The notes under the pieces: generated by a model
The model's database searches: none
What the model saw: the letters and a program-made list of their open reading frames with translations, nothing else
What the model was told of the DNA's origin: nothing
Position numbers and translations under genes: made by a program
Source: Nonomuraea turcica
Lineage (GTDB): Bacteria; Actinomycetota; Actinomycetes; Streptosporangiales; Streptosporangiaceae
NCBI RefSeq assembly: GCF_030718205.1
Contig: NZ_JAUZQF010000002.1
Location: 310,001-374,000, forward strand
Length of the DNA: 64,000 nucleotides
Direction: 5' to 3'
Shown: in pieces, positions 48,762-57,844 of the stretch
Numbering within the stretch: the first letter of the stretch is position 1
How the letters are laid out: each line of letters opens with the position of its first letter

Positions 48762-50555
48762 ATGCGGGTGAGCGCCACCGACACCCGCCTCGCCGCGGCC
48801 ACCCTGCGCACGGCGACCGGACGTGAGGCCACCCGCTGGGTCGCGGCGCACTTCCGCGACGTTCCATGGCTGGCGGTCGCCACCGTGCTCACCACGGTGG
48901 CCGGGGCGGCGCTCGCGGTGCTGCCGGTGCTCCTGCTCGGCCGGGTGGTCGACGGGGTGATCGACGGCGAACGGCCATCGATCCTGGTCACGATCGGCGC
49001 GCTGATGGTGGCCGCCGCGCTTGTCGGCGTCGCGGCCACCGGGGCGTCGACGTACCTGATCGGACGGCTGGGCGCGGAGATGCTCGCGCGGCTGCGGGAG
49101 GACGCCGTCCGGGCGGTGCTGGGAATGCCGAGCGCGCGGATCGAGCAGGTCGGCCGGGGGGACGTGCTGTCCAGGGTCGGCGACGATGTGGCCGTGCTGT
49201 CCAAGGGCATCCGCACGGCCATCCCCACGGTGTTCTCAGCGGGAGTGCTGGTCGTCATCGCCACGGCCGGCATGTTCGGGCTCGACTGGCGACTCGGTCT
49301 GGCGGGCGCGGGCGCGCTGCCCGCGTACGCGCTGGCCCTGCGCTGGTATCTCCCCCGGTCCGGCCCGCTCTACCAGAAGCAGCGGGCGGCCCAGGCCGAC
49401 CGCGCGCAGGCGTTGATCAGCGGTCTGAACGGGATCGACACGGTCCGGGCATACCGCCTTGAGCACGCCTTCCGCGAGCAGGTCACCACTGAGTCGTGGC
49501 GGGTGCGCGAGCTCGGCATCGAGGTGTTCCGGTTGTTCGGCCGGTTCGTCGGCAGAGAGAACCGTGCCGAGTTCATCGGGCTGGTCCTGATCATCGTGGT
49601 GGGGTACGTACTGCTGGAGGCCGATGCCGCCAGCCTGGGCGAGGTGGCGGCGGCCCCGCTGCTGTTCCACCGGCTGTTCAACCCGCTGGGCGCCATCATG
49701 TTCACCTTCGACGAGGCGCAGAAGTCCGGGGCGAGCCTGACCCGGCTGGTCGGGGTGCTGGGCGAGGCCGCGCACGACCGGCTGGTGGGCAGTGCCGCCG
49801 CCATGTCCGCGGACCTCACGCCGTACCCGGTGACGGTCGAGGGACTGACGTTCAGCTACCCCGATTCCGAGGAGCCGGTCCTCCGGGACGTTGACCTGGT
49901 GATCCCGGCCGGCGGTTCGCTCGCGCTGGTGGGCGCGACGGGCGCGGGCAAGACCACCCTGGCCGCGCTGATCGCGGGCATCGGCACCCCGCAGGCCGGA
50001 TCGGTGCGCATCGGGCCGACCGACCTCGCGGGCCTGGACGAGGCCGGGGCGCGGGCCTTGGTGAGCATCCTGACGCAGGAGACGCACGTGTTCTCCGGTC
50101 CGCTCGCCGACGACCTGCGGCTGGCCGCGCCGGACGCGACCGACGCCGAGCTGATGGACGCGCTGCGCACGGTCGGCGCCGACGGGTGGGTCGACGCGCT
50201 GCCCGACGGGCTGAACACCATGGTCGGCGAGGGCGGCGAGCGCCTGGACGTCACCAAGGTCGCCCAGATCGCCCTGGCCCGGCTGGTGCTGGGGCGGTCG
50301 CCGGTGGTGGTGCTGGACGAGTCGACCGCGGAGGCGGGCAGCGAGGGCGCCGCCGAGCTGGAGCGGGCCGTGCTGGCCGCGTGCCGGGGCCGTACCACGT
50401 TGCTCGTGGCGCACCGGCTGACGCAGGCGACGGCGGCGGACCGGATCGCCGTGCTGGACGCGGGATGCGTGGTGGAACAGGGAACTCACGAGGAGTTGGT
50501 GGCACTGGGCGGACGGTACGCGCGACTGTGGCAGGCCTGGCGAGCGGGGAGTTAG
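48762..50555 (+). CDS. ABC transporter half, with intact Walker motifs but degenerate signature
   Basis: A 597-aa permease-ATPase fusion with six membrane segments (about residues 30-320). The nucleotide-binding domain keeps Walker A GATGAGKTT (about 391), Walker B VVVLDESTAE with the catalytic Glu (about 518) and AHR. The signature expected as LSGGQ is LDVTKVAQ (about 494-501), so it cannot complete the partner's ATP site in the normal way. It follows the siderophore importer by 40 bp and precedes its partner by 9 bp. It likely exports or imports a siderophore. ATG 48762 was taken; GTG 48768 has a better-spaced GGAG. Confidence 0.88.
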   Translation: MRVSATDTRLAAATLRTATGREATRWVAAHFRDVPWLAVATVLTTVAGAALAVLPVLLLGRVVDGVIDGERPSILVTIGALMVAAALVGVAATGASTYLIGRLGAEMLARLREDAVRAVLGMPSARIEQVGRGDVLSRVGDDVAVLSKGIRTAIPTVFSAGVLVVIATAGMFGLDWRLGLAGAGALPAYALALRWYLPRSGPLYQKQRAAQADRAQALISGLNGIDTVRAYRLEHAFREQVTTESWRVRELGIEVFRLFGRFVGRENRAEFIGLVLIIVVGYVLLEADAASLGEVAAAPLLFHRLFNPLGAIMFTFDEAQKSGASLTRLVGVLGEAAHDRLVGSAAAMSADLTPYPVTVEGLTFSYPDSEEPVLRDVDLVIPAGGSLALVGATGAGKTTLAALIAGIGTPQAGSVRIGPTDLAGLDEAGARALVSILTQETHVFSGPLADDLRLAAPDATDAELMDALRTVGADGWVDALPDGLNTMVGEGGERLDVTKVAQIALARLVLGRSPVVVLDESTAEAGSEGAAELERAVLAACRGRTTLLVAHRLTQATAADRIAVLDAGCVVEQGTHEELVALGGRYARLWQAWRAGS

Positions 50556-50564
50556 GTCAACCGC

Positions 50565-52280
50565 ATGCCCGCCACCTCGATGACGACTCCTGACGCGCAG
50601 CGGCCTCGCACGGGGTCCGGCGTTCTCCGGACCGCACTGCGGCGCAACATCGGCGCCATGACCTGGGGCACCGTCCTCCTGGGCTCCTACCAGGCGGGCG
50701 AGACCGCCTTCCCCATCGCGCTCGGCCTGATCGTCGAACACACGATGCGGGAGCGAAGCCTCGGCTCGCTCGCCCTGTCGATCGCCGCGTTGGCTGTGAT
50801 CATCACCATCGTGTCGCTGTCGTGGCGATTCGGGATGCGCATCCTGCAGAAGGCCAACACGACCGAGGCGCACCGCTGGCGGGTGGAGGTCGCGGCCTGC
50901 GGACTCCAGCCCGTGGCCAGAGACGTCGATCTCAAGTCCGGCGAGGTGCTGACCATCGCCACCGAGGACGCCGACCAGACAGCCGACATCATCGAGGTGG
51001 TGCCGCTGCTGATCAGCTCACTGGTCGCGGTGCTGATCACGGCCGTGACGCTGGGCCTGGCCAGCGTCTGGCTCGGCCTGCTGGTGATCGTGGGGACCGT
51101 CGCGATCCTGTCGATCCTGAGCGTGATGTCCAAGCGGATCGGCGTCAGCACCCGCGAGCAGCAGGCCCGGGTGGCGCGGGCGGGCGCGAAGGTCGCCGAC
51201 CTGATCACCGGCCTGCGCCCGCTGCACGGCTTCGGCGGCAACGACGCGGCGTTCCTGTCCTACCGGAAGGTCAGCACGGAGGCGAAGCACCAGGCGGTCA
51301 CCGTCGCCAGGGTGAACGGCGCGTACGCGGGCGCCGCTCTGGGCTTCAACGCGATCCTCGCCACCGCCGTGACCCTGATGGCGGGGTGGCTCGCGTTCCA
51401 GGGCCAGATCACCATCGGGCAGCTCGTCATGGCCGTGGGGCTGGCGCAGTTCATCATGGAACCGCTCAAGCTGTTCTCGGAGATGCCGAAGTACGTGATG
51501 ATCGCGCGCGCGTCGGCGGAGCGGATGGCCCTGGTGCTGGCCGCGCCGCCGGTGATGACCCCGGGGCGAGACCGCCCGTCCGCGGGCGGAGACCTCGAGA
51601 TCGACTGCGTCCGGTACGGGTCCCTGCGCAAGCTGAAGTTCCACGTGTCCGCCGGCGAGCTCGTGGCGATCGCCGCATACCAGCCGCGCGCGGCTGCCGA
51701 CCTGGCATCGGTCCTGGCCATGAACGTCCCGCCCGGCGCCTATGAGGGCCTGGTGCGGGTCAGCGGGCAGGAGACGGCGGTCCTGTCCATCGCGGCGGTC
51801 CGCGAGCACATGCTGGTGAACCCGTACGACGGGGAGATCTTCGCGGGCACCCTCCGCACGAACATCGACCCGTCGGGCACCGGCCGGATGGTCCCCGAGG
51901 CCGTCGAGGCGTCGATGCTGACCGACGTCGTCGCCCTCCACCGCGAAGGACTCGACTACGGCGTCCGCGACCGCGGCGCGAATCTTTCCGGCGGGCAGCG
52001 CCAACGACTGTCTCTGGCCCGAGCCCTCGCCGCCGACACCGACGTCCTCGTCCTGCACGACCCGACGACGGCGGTGGACGCGGTCACCGAGCAGCTCATC
52101 GCGCGCAACATCGCCGGACTGCGGCGGGGCCGCACCACCATCGTGATCACCAGCAGCCCGGCCTTCCTGGACGCCGCCGACCGGGTCCTCGTCCTGGACG
52201 ACGGCGTCATCACCGCGGAGGACACGCACCGGAACCTGCTCGCCACCGACGAGGACTACCGTCTGGCTGTGGCCAGGTGA
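50565..52280 (+). CDS. ABC transporter half, with intact signature but degenerate Walker A and B
   Basis: Partner of the preceding half, 571 aa. Where Walker A should be (about residues 368-378) the text is IAAYQPRAAADLAS, with no Gly-rich loop and no Lys. Walker B ends LVLHDPTT rather than L-D-E, losing the catalytic Glu. The signature LSGGQRQRLSLARAL is perfect (about 473). Together the two subunits can build one good ATP site, from the Walker motifs of the first and the signature of this one. The other site is dead. The role in siderophore traffic is inferred from the neighbours. Confidence 0.88.
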   Translation: MPATSMTTPDAQRPRTGSGVLRTALRRNIGAMTWGTVLLGSYQAGETAFPIALGLIVEHTMRERSLGSLALSIAALAVIITIVSLSWRFGMRILQKANTTEAHRWRVEVAACGLQPVARDVDLKSGEVLTIATEDADQTADIIEVVPLLISSLVAVLITAVTLGLASVWLGLLVIVGTVAILSILSVMSKRIGVSTREQQARVARAGAKVADLITGLRPLHGFGGNDAAFLSYRKVSTEAKHQAVTVARVNGAYAGAALGFNAILATAVTLMAGWLAFQGQITIGQLVMAVGLAQFIMEPLKLFSEMPKYVMIARASAERMALVLAAPPVMTPGRDRPSAGGDLEIDCVRYGSLRKLKFHVSAGELVAIAAYQPRAAADLASVLAMNVPPGAYEGLVRVSGQETAVLSIAAVREHMLVNPYDGEIFAGTLRTNIDPSGTGRMVPEAVEASMLTDVVALHREGLDYGVRDRGANLSGGQRQRLSLARALAADTDVLVLHDPTTAVDAVTEQLIARNIAGLRRGRTTIVITSSPAFLDAADRVLVLDDGVITAEDTHRNLLATDEDYRLAVAR

Positions 52281-52456
52281 CCGACTTTTTCAAGCCTTTT
52301 GGGAAACCCCCCGGGTTGGGCGCCGCACTGCGTGCCTTCGGCCCGCTCGACTCGCCGTAGGCGCGCGTCGGACGGGGCGCCCCGGTGTCCGCGGCCGCCA
52401 GGGCCCGGCTCCGCCCGTAGGGGCGCGGCCCGCCGCCGGGCACGCCGAACGGCCGC
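52281..52456. other. GC-rich gap between convergent genes
   Basis: It contains a small dyad AACCC (52305-52309)/GGGTT (52313-52317) and several GC-rich inverted repeats, but no hairpin with a T-run. Termination of the two convergent operons is presumably here. Confidence 0.35.
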
Positions 52457-53338
52457 CTAATCGGCCTTCACAGAGCAGATCGCCGATCCGATCACGGACG
52501 TGACCGCGTCCGGGTGCGAGACCAGGGTGAGGTGGGACCCGCCCGCGAACTTGGTGACCTTCGAGCCGGCCCGCCGTGCCATCGACAGTTGTGACGCCGG
52601 CGTGATGATCCGGTCGCCGGTGCTGACGAAGTACCAGGACGGGATCTTCTTCCACGCCGCGGCTCGTGACGGGGTCTGGAACGCGCTGGTCGAGGCGGCC
52701 CGCTGCGAGGCCCACAGGCGTACGGCGGTGTCCCGCGGCAGGTCCGAGGCGAACGAGCCGACGAAGACGTCCTGCTTGAGGTACAGGTCGCTCGCGCCCT
52801 GGGGCGCGTTCGAGTAGGACGCCTTGTCGTACAGGGAGTCTGGGTCACCGTTGAGCGCGGAGCCGGATCCGCTGAGCTGGGCGGTGGTCTCCCCCGTGTC
52901 CGGTACCGCCGCGTCGACGTACACCAGGGCCTTGACGTTCGGGGCGTTCGCGGCGGCGTTCGTGATGACCGAGCCGCCGTAGGAGTGCCCCACCAGGACG
53001 ATCGGGCCGGAGACGGTCTTCAGGAAGTCCGCGACGGTGGCGGCGTCGTCGCCGAGGTTGCGCAGCGGGTTCGCGATGGCGCGCGCGGTGTAACCGGCCC
53101 GGCGCAAGGCGTCCACCTCTCCGTTCCAGCTCGAGGTGTCGGCCCATGCTCCGTGGACCAGGACGATCGTCGGTTTGGTCGTGCCCGATGACGGACAGGG
53201 CAGCGGTCCGCTCGCCCGGGCCGTGGTGGGCGGCGTCGCGACCGCCACGGTCAGCGTGGTCAAGAACGCGATCGGCTTTCCGGGACGTGTACGGCACCAC
53301 CGAGTCCGGTCTCGGGCGCCGCTCGCCGTGGATGCCAT
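52457..53338 (-). CDS. Secreted alpha/beta hydrolase
   Basis: A 293-aa hydrolase with an N-terminal signal-like segment (KPIAFLTTLTVAVATPPTTARA) and a likely cleavage near residue 43. The core has IVLVHGAWADTSSWNGEV, the nucleophile elbow LVGHSYGGSV, the acid region STGDRIITPASQ and the final His in GGSHLTLVSHP. This resembles the MhpC/EstC-like group annotated as alpha/beta hydrolases of unknown substrate. It lies 62 bp after the cysteine-hydrolase-like gene on the same strand and may be the last gene of the P450 operon. Confidence 0.87.
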   Translation of the reverse strand: MASTASGARDRTRWCRTRPGKPIAFLTTLTVAVATPPTTARASGPLPCPSSGTTKPTIVLVHGAWADTSSWNGEVDALRRAGYTARAIANPLRNLGDDAATVADFLKTVSGPIVLVGHSYGGSVITNAAANAPNVKALVYVDAAVPDTGETTAQLSGSGSALNGDPDSLYDKASYSNAPQGASDLYLKQDVFVGSFASDLPRDTAVRLWASQRAASTSAFQTPSRAAAWKKIPSWYFVSTGDRIITPASQLSMARRAGSKVTKFAGGSHLTLVSHPDAVTSVIGSAICSVKAD

Positions 53339-53400
53339 CGCTCGCCCCCCGTCGCGCGCTGACCAGGGCCTTCTCCTACCTCAGAAGCAGCATCTCTAAC

Positions 53401-54006
53401 TCAAGGGAGGACCACCGTCGACGGGGTGGCCGCGGGCTCCCCCAACGGCATGCCCCGCCGCCGCGCCATCCAGTCGGCCACGGTGGTGACGTCCGCCTGC
53501 TGGGGGAACACCTTCTCCACGAGCACACGGTGCACCTCCGGGTCGGAGTCGAGACAGCCGTCGGACAGGACGGTGAGCCGGAAATCCAGGTCGGCTGCCT
53601 GGCGCAGGGTGGACAGCACGACACCGCTGGTCGCGATGCCCGTGAGGACAAGGTGATCGATCTCACCGGCCCGCAGGACCATCTCGAGGTCGCTACCCGC
53701 GAAGGCGCTGATGCGTCGCTTCGTGACGATGATGTCGCCAGGGTCCGGTGCCACGTCTCGATGAACCTGGGTGGCCTGGTCGCTTCCGGCCACTGCGCCG
53801 GTGCCGGCGAGCGCGCCGAAAGTCTTGTTGCGGGTGCTGATTTCCGGGCAGCCAGGGCGAAACCCCACGACCACATAGATCACGGGAGCGCCGGCCGCTC
53901 TGGCGGCGGAGATCGCGGTGCGCAGGCGCGGCAGGTAGGCGGGGTCCGGGTAACGGTCCACGACGGCCTGTTGGACATCCATCACCAGGAGAGCGTTCTT
54001 GGGCAT
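53401..54006 (-). CDS. Isochorismatase-fold hydrolase, catalytic Cys apparently missing
   Basis: A 201-aa protein of the cysteine hydrolase/isochorismatase family. Asp is present in LLVMDVQQAVV and Lys in VTKRRISAFAGSDL. At the nucleophile position, normally within a G-x-A-T-x-x-C-V pattern, the text is GIATSGVVLSTLRQAADLDF, with no Cys. Either catalysis is of the isochorismatase kind, which does not use Cys, or the protein is non-catalytic. It sits 37 bp after the dehydrogenase gene in the P450 operon. Confidence 0.85.
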   Translation of the reverse strand: MPKNALLVMDVQQAVVDRYPDPAYLPRLRTAISAARAAGAPVIYVVVGFRPGCPEISTRNKTFGALAGTGAVAGSDQATQVHRDVAPDPGDIIVTKRRISAFAGSDLEMVLRAGEIDHLVLTGIATSGVVLSTLRQAADLDFRLTVLSDGCLDSDPEVHRVLVEKVFPQQADVTTVADWMARRRGMPLGEPAATPSTVVLP

Positions 54007-54043
54007 TGTCGTCCTTCCGTGGATTTGGTGGAAACCTGGCAGT

Positions 54044-55087
54044 TCAGCGCTGGTCGTCGAAGGTCACGATCACCTTCTCCGCCGCCCCTGGTGTCACCGC
54101 GAGCTCGAACGCTCGCTCGACCCCGGAGAAGGGAACGGTGTGGCTGATCAGCCGGGCGAAGCGCTCCTGGTGCTCCACGATCTCCCGAGTCACCTCGAAG
54201 ATCTCCGTGGGATAGCCCTGGGATCCAAGGATGGCCATCTCGCTGCGCAGGATGGCGCCCAGGTCGATGGGCTCCGGCTTCTTGTGCACCGCGACCGTGA
54301 CCAGCTTGGCGCCCCACTTCGCCGAGGTCAGGGCGGTGTTGACGACGGCGGCGGCTCCGGCGGCGTCGATGTAGATGTCGGTGCCGGGGCGTGGCTGGCC
54401 GAGGGAGTTGACGCTCTGCCCGTGCAGTTCGGTCAGACGCGCTGCGACGTCCTCGCGCGAGGAGTCGATGACGGCGTCGGCGCCGACGGCGAGCGCCGTC
54501 TCCAGGCGCTGGGGGATGACGTCGGCGACGACCACGTGTTCGACCCCGCGCAGTTTCAGCCAGATGGCGGCCCCCAGTCCGATGGGCCCGGCCCCGAACA
54601 CCAGGACCTTGTCGGTCGGCCTGGCCTGCGAACGGTTGACGCAGTGGCGGGCGACCGCCATCGGCTCGTTGAGTGCGGCGACGGCGTACGGCACCGTGTC
54701 GGGGATGACCGCCACGCTCTTGCCCACGACGGCGTCCTCGATGAGCAGGTATTCGCGCATGCCGCCGAGCGAGCCGCCGCAGCCGATGATGCCGGAGGGC
54801 GCGGCCTGTGGGTTGACGACCACGCGATCGCCGGCCTTCAGGCCGGTGACCTCGGCGCCCACTTCGACGATCTCGCCGGCCGGCTCGTGCCCGAGCGGCA
54901 CCGGGATCATCTGCCCGCCGGGGCCGAACGGCCCGCCGCCCATGTGCAGGAAGGTCACGTCCGTGCCGCAGATGCCGCAGGCGCGGATTCGTAGCAGCGC
55001 GTCCTTGGGGCCGGGAACGGGACGCTCGATGTCCACGACCTCGATCGTGCCCGGTGTGCTGGTCTGTACGGATTTCATGGTCGTCAT
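54044..55087 (-). CDS. Zinc-type medium-chain alcohol dehydrogenase without structural-zinc lobe
   Basis: A 347-aa NAD(P)-dependent dehydrogenase. Catalytic zinc ligands are visible in ACGICGTDVTFLH (Cys near residue 40) and PLGHEPAGEI (His-Glu near 66). The Rossmann motif is VFGAGPIGLGAA (about 168). The four-cysteine structural-zinc loop is missing; the region reads NPQAAPSGIIGCGGSLGG. It probably oxidises the alcohol made by the P450, as CamD does in camphor degradation, which is inference from the operon. Confidence 0.88.
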   Translation of the reverse strand: MTTMKSVQTSTPGTIEVVDIERPVPGPKDALLRIRACGICGTDVTFLHMGGGPFGPGGQMIPVPLGHEPAGEIVEVGAEVTGLKAGDRVVVNPQAAPSGIIGCGGSLGGMREYLLIEDAVVGKSVAVIPDTVPYAVAALNEPMAVARHCVNRSQARPTDKVLVFGAGPIGLGAAIWLKLRGVEHVVVADVIPQRLETALAVGADAVIDSSREDVAARLTELHGQSVNSLGQPRPGTDIYIDAAGAAAVVNTALTSAKWGAKLVTVAVHKKPEPIDLGAILRSEMAILGSQGYPTEIFEVTREIVEHQERFARLISHTVPFSGVERAFELAVTPGAAEKVIVTFDDQR

Positions 55088-55160
55088 GGTGAGACTCTTT
55101 CTGTGAATGGTCGGGCCCCCGGCGCGGGTTCGGGATCTGCGGCCGGCTGTTGCAGGGGGG

Positions 55161-56339
55161 TCACGCCGCCAACGTCGCGTCGTCGACGACCTCGTGCCAC
55201 TTGACGCCGGCGGCGATGGCCTGTCGCCAGGGGCGGACGGCCTTGGGCGGCAGGCCGATCGTGAGGACTCCGGTCAGCCGGTCGCCGGTGCGGTAGGCGG
55301 CCAGGAACCGGCGTTCGTCCAGATCCCCCTCCATCACCGCGATGCCGTCGTGGCCGCGGAGGTAGCCGTAGGCCTGGATCTTCATGTCGTACTGGTCCGA
55401 CCAGAAGTACGGCACCGGGGCGAACGGCTTGCGCGCGCCCGGGTTCAGGAGATTGCGGGCGGCGGCCATGCCCTGCTCGGCGGCGTTGGTGCGGTGTTCG
55501 ATGCGCATGGACGTGCCGAACAGCGGATTGTGCCAGCGGGCGACGTCTCCGGCCGCATAGATGTCCGGGCCGGCCGCGCTGAATTGGTCGCACACGAGGC
55601 CGTCGTCCACCCGCAGGCCGCTGCCTTCCAGCCATTCGGTGTTGGGCAGGGAGCCGACGGCGACGAGCACCTCATCGGCCCGCACCAGTTCCCCGTCGGC
55701 GAGCCGCACCCCATCCCCGGTCACCTCAGTGACGGTGACGCCGGTACGCAGGTCGACGCCGTGCTCCAGGTGGGCCCGGGTCAGCACGCGGCCCATCCGC
55801 TCGCCGAGGGCGTGGGCCAGCGGCACCGGCGCCGGTTCCAGCAGGGTGACCTCACAGCCGAGGCCGCGGGCCACGGCGGCGGCCTCGGCGCCGAGGAATC
55901 CGGCGCCGACCACGGCCAGCCGCCGCCCAGGGCTCAGCCGGTCCCGCAGGGCCAGGGCGTCGTCCAAGGTACGCAGCACGTGCCCGCCCTGGCCGGGCAG
56001 GCGACGCGGCCGCACCCCGGTGGCCACGATCAGCCCGTCGTAGGGCACTGCCGATCCGTCCGCCAGCCGCACCGTACGCGCGGTGCGATCCAGGCCGGTC
56101 GCGGCGTCGCCGAGGCGCAGGTCCAAGCCGAGGTCCTCGAGATGCGCGGACGGGCGCAGCGGCAGCCGCCTGGCGCTCCACTCGCCCGAGAGGATCTGCT
56201 TGGACAGCGGCGGCCGGTCGTAGGGAGCGTATGGTTCGTCGCCGATGAGGGTGATCGTGCCGTCGAAGTCCTCTCGGCGCAGCGTCTCGGCCACCGCGAG
56301 CCCGGCCGCCGAGGCGCCCACCACGACGACGCGCTTCAC
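55161..56339 (-). CDS. Ferredoxin/rubredoxin reductase (FAD, NADH-dependent)
   Basis: Delivers electrons from NADH to the ferredoxin that feeds the P450. This 392-aa flavoprotein has the FAD motif VVVVGASAAGLAVAETLR at the start, PYDRPPLSKQ near residue 43, the NAD motif AVVGAGFLGAEAA near 148 and the second FAD motif DIYAAGDVARWHNP near 275. It matches putidaredoxin-reductase-like proteins. The GTG at 56339 overlaps the ferredoxin stop by 4 bp, so the two are co-translated. Confidence 0.92.
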   Translation of the reverse strand: MKRVVVVGASAAGLAVAETLRREDFDGTITLIGDEPYAPYDRPPLSKQILSGEWSARRLPLRPSAHLEDLGLDLRLGDAATGLDRTARTVRLADGSAVPYDGLIVATGVRPRRLPGQGGHVLRTLDDALALRDRLSPGRRLAVVGAGFLGAEAAAVARGLGCEVTLLEPAPVPLAHALGERMGRVLTRAHLEHGVDLRTGVTVTEVTGDGVRLADGELVRADEVLVAVGSLPNTEWLEGSGLRVDDGLVCDQFSAAGPDIYAAGDVARWHNPLFGTSMRIEHRTNAAEQGMAAARNLLNPGARKPFAPVPYFWSDQYDMKIQAYGYLRGHDGIAVMEGDLDERRFLAAYRTGDRLTGVLTIGLPPKAVRPWRQAIAAGVKWHEVVDDATLAA

Positions 56340-56533
56340 TGCGCCACCAGCCGGATCGCCGCGGCCGGGCAGATCCCCACGGCCTCCCGCACCCCGTCGA
56401 GGAGCTCCTCGACGGGCGTCTCGTCCAGCAGGATCGCGACGCCGTCCTCGTCCCGCTGGTCGAACACCTCGGGAGCGGCCAGGACGCACTGGCCCGAGGC
56501 CACGCACTTGGGTTCGTCGAGTTCTACACGCAT
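56336..56533 (-). CDS. 3Fe-4S ferredoxin partner of the P450
   Basis: A 65-aa ferredoxin. Cys10 and Cys16 in CVASGQC and Cys55 in GICPAAA give the three ligands of a 3Fe-4S cluster; the position of a possible fourth ligand is Ser/Gly, as usual in actinobacterial P450 ferredoxins. AAGGAGGA lies upstream of the ATG at 56533. It is encoded between the P450 (29 bp gap) and the reductase. Confidence 0.94.
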   Translation of the reverse strand: MRVELDEPKCVASGQCVLAAPEVFDQRDEDGVAILLDETPVEELLDGVREAVGICPAAAIRLVAQ

Positions 56534-56562
56534 GGGAGCTCTTCCTCCTTGATGTGGGGCGG

Positions 56563-57804
56563 TTACCAGGTGACGGGCAGGGAGCGCAGGCTGTAGGCGA
56601 TGCCTTCGAACGCGAACTCGAGTTCGTCGACCGGGATGGCCAGGCGCAGGGTGGGGATCCGCCGGTAGAGCGTGCTGTAGACGACCTGGAGTTCCACGCG
56701 GGCGAGGTTCTGGCCGAGGCACTGGTGGGGGCCGTACCCGAAGGCCTGATGCCGGCGTGCGTTCCGTCCTAGGTCGACCCGGCCGGGCTCGGGGAAGGTC
56801 TCGGCGTCCCAGTTCGCGGCGCCGAGATCGAAGATGATGCCGTCGCCGGCCCGGATGACCTGGCCGCCGATCTCGATGTCTGCTGAGGCGATCCGGCGAA
56901 CCCCGGTGTGCACGATCGTCAGGTAGCGCAGGAGCTCTTCGACCGCGGCGGCGACGACCTTCGCCTCGTCCGTGTCGCGCAGCACGGCGAGCTGATCGGG
57001 GTTCTGCAGCAGGACGAGCGTGCCAAGGGGGATCATGCTCGCGCTGGTCTCGTGCCCGGCGATCAGCACGGCCACGCCCATGGTGGCGGCCTCCTCGCGG
57101 GTCATCTCGCCGGCCTTGATCCGGGCGGCCAGCTGCGACAGCATGTCGTCGGCCGGGGCCGTCATCTTCTGCCCGAGCAGGCCGTCGAGGAAGCCCAGCA
57201 GCGCGGTGCTCGCCGCCGCCGCCTCCTCAGCCGACGAGTTGTGGCTGAGCGCGATGGTGCTCTGGTGATGGAAGAACTCGTTGTCCTCGTACGGCACGCC
57301 CAGGAGTTCGCTGATCACGAGCGTCGGCACCGGCAGGCCCAGCGCCGTGACGAGATCGGCCGGTTTCGGGCCGGCCAGCATGGCATCGATCAGGTCGTCG
57401 GTGATCTTCTGGATGGCGGGCCGCAGGTCCTCGACCTTTTTGACGGTGAAGGGAAGGTTGACCATCCGGCGGAGCCGGGTGTGCTCGGGCGCGTCGGTGT
57501 TGGTGATCAGCGGTGGGGTGACGCGGGCGACCTCTGCCCGGCCCCGGGTCATGTGGGGGAAGCCGGGCCGCTTCTCGTCGATGCTGACGCGTGGGTCGGT
57601 GAGCAGCGTGCGCTGGTCGGCGTGGCGGGTGATGAGCCACGGCGTGCTGCCGTCCCAGATCAGCACCTTGGAGATGGGCTCTTCGACGGTCAGCCGCCGC
57701 ACGGTCTCCGGCGGGTGGAACGGGCAGCGGTTGTCCCGCGGCATCGGGTAGCCGGGAACCGGCGATGCCGCTTCACCTGCGGCGGTGGCCAGGATGTCAG
57801 CCAT
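56563..57804 (-). CDS. Cytochrome P450 (CYP105/107-like)
   Basis: A 413-aa soluble bacterial P450. The oxygen-activation motif is AGHETSAS (about 248-255), the K-helix is EELLRYL with the partner Arg in GVRRIA, and the haem loop FGYGPHQCLGQ places the ligand at Cys362. DNRCPFHPP near residue 27 is common in CYP105-type enzymes. Substrate unknown; a terpene, aromatic or drug-like molecule would fit. It heads the minus-strand operon that also encodes its ferredoxin, reductase, a dehydrogenase and hydrolases. Four palindromic operators lie just upstream. Confidence 0.94.
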   Translation of the reverse strand: MADILATAAGEAASPVPGYPMPRDNRCPFHPPETVRRLTVEEPISKVLIWDGSTPWLITRHADQRTLLTDPRVSIDEKRPGFPHMTRGRAEVARVTPPLITNTDAPEHTRLRRMVNLPFTVKKVEDLRPAIQKITDDLIDAMLAGPKPADLVTALGLPVPTLVISELLGVPYEDNEFFHHQSTIALSHNSSAEEAAAASTALLGFLDGLLGQKMTAPADDMLSQLAARIKAGEMTREEAATMGVAVLIAGHETSASMIPLGTLVLLQNPDQLAVLRDTDEAKVVAAAVEELLRYLTIVHTGVRRIASADIEIGGQVIRAGDGIIFDLGAANWDAETFPEPGRVDLGRNARRHQAFGYGPHQCLGQNLARVELQVVYSTLYRRIPTLRLAIPVDELEFAFEGIAYSLRSLPVTW

Positions 57805-57844
57805 GGGTCCTCCCTCACTCTCTGTCTCGGCGGCAGGTTGCCTC

